Positions 59,401 through 64,000 of a stretch of 64,000 nucleotides of DNA are shown in pieces. Positions within the stretch are counted from its first letter, which is position 1. The number at the start of each line of letters is the position of its first letter. The notes beneath the pieces were generated by a model that ran no database searches, had not been told where the DNA came from, and saw only the letters and a program-made list of their open reading frames with translations. Origin of the DNA: Candida dubliniensis CD36 (Eukaryota > Ascomycota > Pichiomycetes > Serinales > Debaryomycetaceae); contig NC_012861.1 of the NCBI RefSeq assembly GCF_000026945.1, forward strand, positions 1,240,001 through 1,304,000. The letters are read 5' to 3'. Made by a program: the position numbers and the translations under genes.

Positions 59401-60040
59401 AATGTACCTTACCTTACCCGAAATATAATTTGTTCAGTAATATACTTCAAACTAAATCTAAATTGTCCCATGGTTTTGGTGAAACTTTGACCAATTTAGT
59501 TTCAGTATCTTCTTCGCATGCGTCTTTTCTTTTAAAAAAAAAAACTGTTATTTCAAGCAAACCCTTAATCGTCAAAGAAAAACTGTTGTTTAGTTATTAC
59601 ACTTGAGGAGGCTAAGAAATAAAATAGAATTTCAGAAAGATTAACAAAAAATACTGATCGACCACTATCAGTTTTTATCAACTTGGTAACGGAACACGGG
59701 AAAACAAGAATAAAATTCTGTTGACAACGAAAGAACTTTCACGTATCATGTCAACAACGAGATTATAATTCAGCTTTAAAATTTCTTTTCAAGTTTATTA
59801 TTTTTCTGTCACCAGATTATCAAACTTATTATTATTATTATTAACTCATTTTTTTAAGAAATATTTTGATATTTTTATTAAAATACTGCTGTGAAGATTT
59901 ATTTCATACAAATTCATCAACCAAATCATATTATTATTGTATCATTCAGTAATAAAAAAATAATATTTGCTTTATCAATAAGGCTTAGGTCAGTTCTAGT
60001 TTAATTTTTTTATTGGGTATTATTTGATTATTATAAAGCC

Positions 60041-60041
<1 letters not shown>

Positions 60042-60073
<32 letters not shown>

Positions 60074-60074
60074 T
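60042..60074. repeat. (TTA)11 microsatellite
   Basis: Eleven perfect TTA units, about 1.4 kb upstream of the EFH1-like start. Useful as a length-variable marker; no function is suggested by sequence. Confidence 0.9.
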
Positions 60075-60488
60075 CACTCTTACTCTTTCATCTTACTCTT
60101 CAAGTTTTTACGTTTACTTAGTGTTTGTGAAAGTTTTTCTTTTTTTTTTTTTTTTGTTTTGATGTCATTTTTAACACGAAAAGTTTTATTGTTTATGGTT
60201 GCACGATTCTTTTTTTTTGCAATTTTCTACTCCTTTATCCTTTTTTTTTTGCTCTCATTTTAATCTACGCCTTCCAATTTCCTAGAGTTTCTAGAGACCA
60301 CGATCTTTTATAGTCTTAAAATTTAAAGGGAACAAAACTTAAATAATATTTGCTTCTAGGCTTGATTTGATTATCATTCCTGGTTATTTATTATATTTAA
60401 GTATTCAAGAATAATTATTTTTATAGGTATTACCAATATTCCCCCTATTACTCTGATGAGAAACAAGAAATACACCAACACCATCGCC

Positions 60489-60523
60489 AATAACAATAAC
60501 AATAACAATAACAATAATAATAA
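60489..60523. repeat. (AATAAC)n / (AAT)n microsatellite
   Basis: Four AATAAC units passing into AAT units, within the presumed EFH1-like upstream region, about 0.9 kb before the ATG. Confidence 0.85.
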
Positions 60524-61451
60524 TCACCCTTTTTAGAAAAACTGGGTTTTAATTCTAAACAATCGACTACCAGAAAACTGAAAATAATATTTTTATTTTA
60601 TTAGTCAAGAGTTTTGACGTATAAAATCTAAACAATTTCTCTGTCCCCCCCTCTTTTTTTTTTGGCATCAAACCCAGAAGCAGTTATTATCAATTAATTT
60701 TGAGTATACTCTTATATTGGATTTAGGTTTTATTAAATAATATCACACCTCTATGATTTCAATTTGGTTTTAGTTTCAGGCAAAATAATATACTCAAAAC
60801 ATTTACAACAAAATAATAAACGAAAGAAAACGGAGATTCCATATTATTTATTGTCATATTCATTTCAGAGCCCACAGTATTTTAAAACATTTCATACAAA
60901 AAGACAAAAAAATACAAAAATAGGTCAAAGCGAATACGAGTTTTTGAAGAAATCAAAATAACAATTGATAAACAGTAGAAGTTTCCTTAATTATTTGAGA
61001 AGTTAAAAAAAAATACAAGAGTCTATAATACAGAAGTTTACGTTCCTATATTTGAAATTACTACAATCTTCCTAAAGAACCTCTAAGTTTATTTTTTTTA
61101 GTGGGATATTTATTTCAAATACTAAACTCTGAAGATCGCCATAGCGTTGAATTTTCCTTGATTTAGAGATTCCCCAAAAAAAAGCAAATAAAAGAAAAGG
61201 GAATCTATATCACTGATCTTTATTAATACATTGATAGATAATATACCATCCAGAGCAAATATCTTTACTGAATTTGTTGGTTTTTCTTTTTCTTTAATTT
61301 GTTTGTGACTTGACACTATTGTTTTCAGTTGATTTTGTACATTCTTGTTGGTTCCTATAGTAATTAAGAAGAACTGTCCCAGAATCATTTATTTATCAAT
61401 AATTTGCTTCAACTTTTAATCTCGTTATAAATATATTTACATATTCTATAA

Positions 61452-62081
61452 ATGAATGGTATTATGACGACATCGAGTCATTCAAACTTCTACAGCCAGG
61501 ATTTAGTGGGGGCACCTTCAAGCTCAGATCATATTCCTGTTACTTCATCTCAGGATCAACCTGTCCAGAATAATTCTCCCCAACATGACCATCAGCATGA
61601 CCAATCTCAAGCCACTCATCAAAACCATCTATTGCATCAACCCCTTCACCATCATCCGACTCAGCAGAATCAGCCAGAGTCACAACAATCAAGACAATCA
61701 CATCATTTGCAGCAGCAGCAACAACTGCAAAATCAACAACAACATCAGCAGCAAAATCAACAAAACTTAGGTTCATCCTCTACTAGTTATGAAATTCCTT
61801 CGATATATCAACAATTCACAGGATCATATCAACAAGCAAGAGTACCTAAGAACTTTCTATTGGAAAATGCTAACTACTATACATTACAGCCAGGATTTCC
61901 TCTTGTTCAAGCTGCTGATTATTATACTACTCCAACCACTTCTGCCAATGATTATCAAAACTCCACAATGAACCTGATTATCAGCCCTTCCTTCCAAATG
62001 AGTTCCGTTTCTACACCTGACACCCAAAATCCCAACATTCGGAGCAAACAACAGCAACAACAACAACAACAGCAACAACAA

Positions 62082-62113
<32 letters not shown>

Positions 62114-63575
62114 ACAACATTCGTACCAGCAACCACAGCATCAACAGCAAGTTCCAGATATATTTTATACTCAAGGCAATACAATTGGAGGCTATGTTAC
62201 ATCAAAACAACAGCAAAAAGAGTTTTCTAGAAAAAGTGGTGGAGATCAAACACTTGTACCTCAAACCAATTCTAAATTACAACAACAACTAGCTGAGACT
62301 TCCTATCCGCAGCAACTGCAACAGCAGTCGCCACCAACCCCACAAAAGCAACAACTGCAACATTATCAGCACCAAACAGCTCAACCTTATGGTAATACAG
62401 GTTTCATGTTGTATTCTCAAGCAGGAGCTCCATCGTCATCACCAGTGGCTTCAAACGTTTCAATTCCAACAACAATTGCTACAACTAGTCAACCCAATTC
62501 TCAATTTCAATTCACTTATGGTTCACCCCAACAAGTGTCTCCATCAAAAACTAATCAAATGTATTTATATCAAAGACAGCAGCAACAGCAACAGCAGCAA
62601 CAGCAGCAACAGCAACAACCGAAATCACAGCAAATGTCGCAAATGACACAATTGCCACAACAAATTTCGAGTAAAAACATTCTGATAAATTCCACTCCAA
62701 CCAAATCAAGAGCATCATCAATCACTACTCGCAGTGGGCGTCAATCCAGAGCTACTTCAATCAGTAGTTGTATTCCTCAAACTGATTATCCAGAACGTGT
62801 AATTCGACCAAAAGTTGCAACTACAAGATGGGATGATGAAAATACCAATTGCTATCAAGTTCGAGCTCGAAATATTTTAGTTTCTCGTCGTGAAGATACC
62901 AATTATATCAATGGAACAAAATTGTTAAATGTTATTGGTATGACAAGAGGTAAACGAGATGGAATACTAAAGACAGAAAAGATTAAAAATGTAGTTAAAG
63001 TTGGATCAATGAATTTAAAGGGAGTTTGGATTCCTTTTGATCGGGCATATGAAATTGCTAGAAACGAAGGAGTTGATAGTTTATTATACCCTTTATTTGT
63101 CAAAGATATAAAGCAATATTTTTTAACCAAAGGACATAAGTTGAAGAGTGAAGATGATGAACAAGATATTTTAGATGAAAGTATGACAAGACAGAGAGAA
63201 GAAGTGAAAAGAGAAGGAAGGTCAAATGGGGTTGGTGATTTTCATGAACAAGAAGAGGAGGAAGAGGAAGAAGTAATAGGAATTCAGACACAAACAGAGG
63301 AAGGTCATGATGACGATGACGATGATGAACAAGAAGAAGATGGGTCTTCAACTTCAATGTCAAGCAGTAAAAACTCAGACTCAAAATTATTAGAAACACG
63401 TGACGTGATCAAGAGCATTGTTGAAGAAGGGGATTCAACCACAGCTAATGTCTCAGAAGTCAAATATGTTCATGAATACCTTGAAAGATCTCCACAATCC
63501 ACTGCTATAAAGGAAGAAGACCTTTATTATGGCTCATCTCATAATACACCTCTAACTGTTCACAAAACATTATGA
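61452..63575 (+). CDS. EFH1: APSES-domain transcription factor, Efh1-like, 707 aa
   Basis: The APSES DNA-binding domain is at about residues 453-560, with [60 protein letters not shown] and [13 protein letters not shown]. These match the Efg1/Sok2/Phd1 class but differ from Efg1 at several positions, fitting its paralogue Efh1. The N-terminal region is His/Gln-rich, with a run of 23 Gln at 200-222 and 14 Gln at 376-389. The C-terminus is acidic. Efg1-type factors control filamentation, white-opaque state and biofilm genes; Efh1 has been linked to gut colonisation in C. albicans. It starts with ATG at 61452. The gene named here is a class call; distinguishing orthologues needs alignment. Confidence 0.85.
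62049..62117 (+). repeat. Polyglutamine-coding CAA/CAG run (23 codons)
   Basis: Twenty-three consecutive Gln codons (residues 200-222) of mixed CAA and CAG in the EFH1-like gene. A second run of 14 lies at 62577-62618. Mixed codons suggest the tracts are old but may still vary in length between strains. Confidence 0.9.
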
Positions 63576-63856
63576 TACAACTAAAGCAAAGGAACTTTCC
63601 ATTTCAAAGACTAATTTCCTTGAATATTCTGGTTATTTTATTTTTATTTATTTATTATTAGGTTTATTTATCCATTTACTTATTTATTTTATTTATTCAT
63701 CTATGTATGTGTGTATTTACTTAATTATATCCATTCATCTTTTTTGATTAGTTGTAGATTATGTATTATTAACTAAGAAAGCACATATATGTATACATCT
63801 ACACAGTAATGTTGGGAGACATATAGACTTTTTTTTCTTTTTGGGATATTACCCAT

Positions 63857-64000
<144 letters not shown>

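Larger units (their letters stand above)
56485..61451. other. Long non-coding region (5.0 kb) between divergent AVT1-like and EFH1-like genes
   Basis: Very AT-rich. I find no credible coding frame; the longest (58189-58476, 95 codons, and 61122-61388 reverse) are composed of low-complexity Phe/Leu/Lys/Ser from homopolymers. Repeats include A-runs (57780-57799), a (TTA)11 run at 60042-60074 and an (AATAAC)n run at 60489-60523. Regulatory genes of the EFG1 type in Candida are known for very long promoters and leaders, so most of this is probably EFH1-like control DNA. Confidence 0.55.

Overview
The window is ordinary nuclear chromosome DNA from a budding yeast of the CTG (CUG-Ser) clade, most likely Candida albicans or its close relative C. 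dubliniensis. Four things point there. The DNA is AT-rich with many A/T homopolymers. Introns use GTATGT / TACTAAC / TAG signals. A CTG codon in the threonine dehydratase gene sits where I recall serine in the family. The gene set includes a CNT nucleoside transporter, FAA2-type acyl-CoA synthetase, hamartin (TSC1) and an EFG1/EFH1-type APSES regulator. I cannot separate the two species by eye.

Layout. 1-3.9 kb: 3' end of a concentrative nucleoside transporter, an unrecognised helical protein, an alcohol-acetyltransferase-family protein and a tRNA-Met(CAU). 5-26 kb: FAA2-like synthetase, a YJR142W-type Nudix hydrolase, TSC1, PMT4, PPX1, IPA1, CSM3, a GAF-domain protein, RPN10, an NBL1/borealin-like protein and ECM17 (sulfite reductase beta). 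26-38 kb: an unknown protein, ILV1, GUF1, SER1, MEC3/HUS1-like and YSH1. 38-47 kb: SMD2 (spliced), CDC46/MCM5, an RSO55-type GGQ protein, a membrane-anchored SH3-like protein, an ADIP-domain coiled-coil protein, ATP14 (spliced), YHC1 (U1-C) and GSP1 (Ran). 47-64 kb is sparse: an MRN1/NRD1-like RNA-binding protein, an AVT1-like vacuolar amino-acid transporter, EFH1-like, and the last codons of 4-hydroxyphenylpyruvate dioxygenase, separated by two long non-coding stretches of about 4 and 5 kb.

These are housekeeping genes, each with its own promoter, on alternating strands and often with 3' ends almost touching. The gene list matches known S. cerevisiae neighbourhoods (YJR137C-YJR143C with YHR199C-A-YHR201C; YLR274W-YLR298C with YOR184W-YOR185C). 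This supports several calls, notably NBL1 and MEC3. Functions cluster loosely: replication and checkpoint (CSM3, MEC3, CDC46), mRNA 3' processing (IPA1, YSH1), splicing (SMD2, YHC1), amino-acid and sulfur metabolism (ECM17, ILV1, SER1).

I found no transposon, CRISPR-like array, viral insertion or novel multi-gene system. The most useful leads are split genes that plain ORF calling mis-starts, a possible unannotated exon near 47.8 kb, the very long upstream regions of two regulators, and a few uncharacterised proteins.
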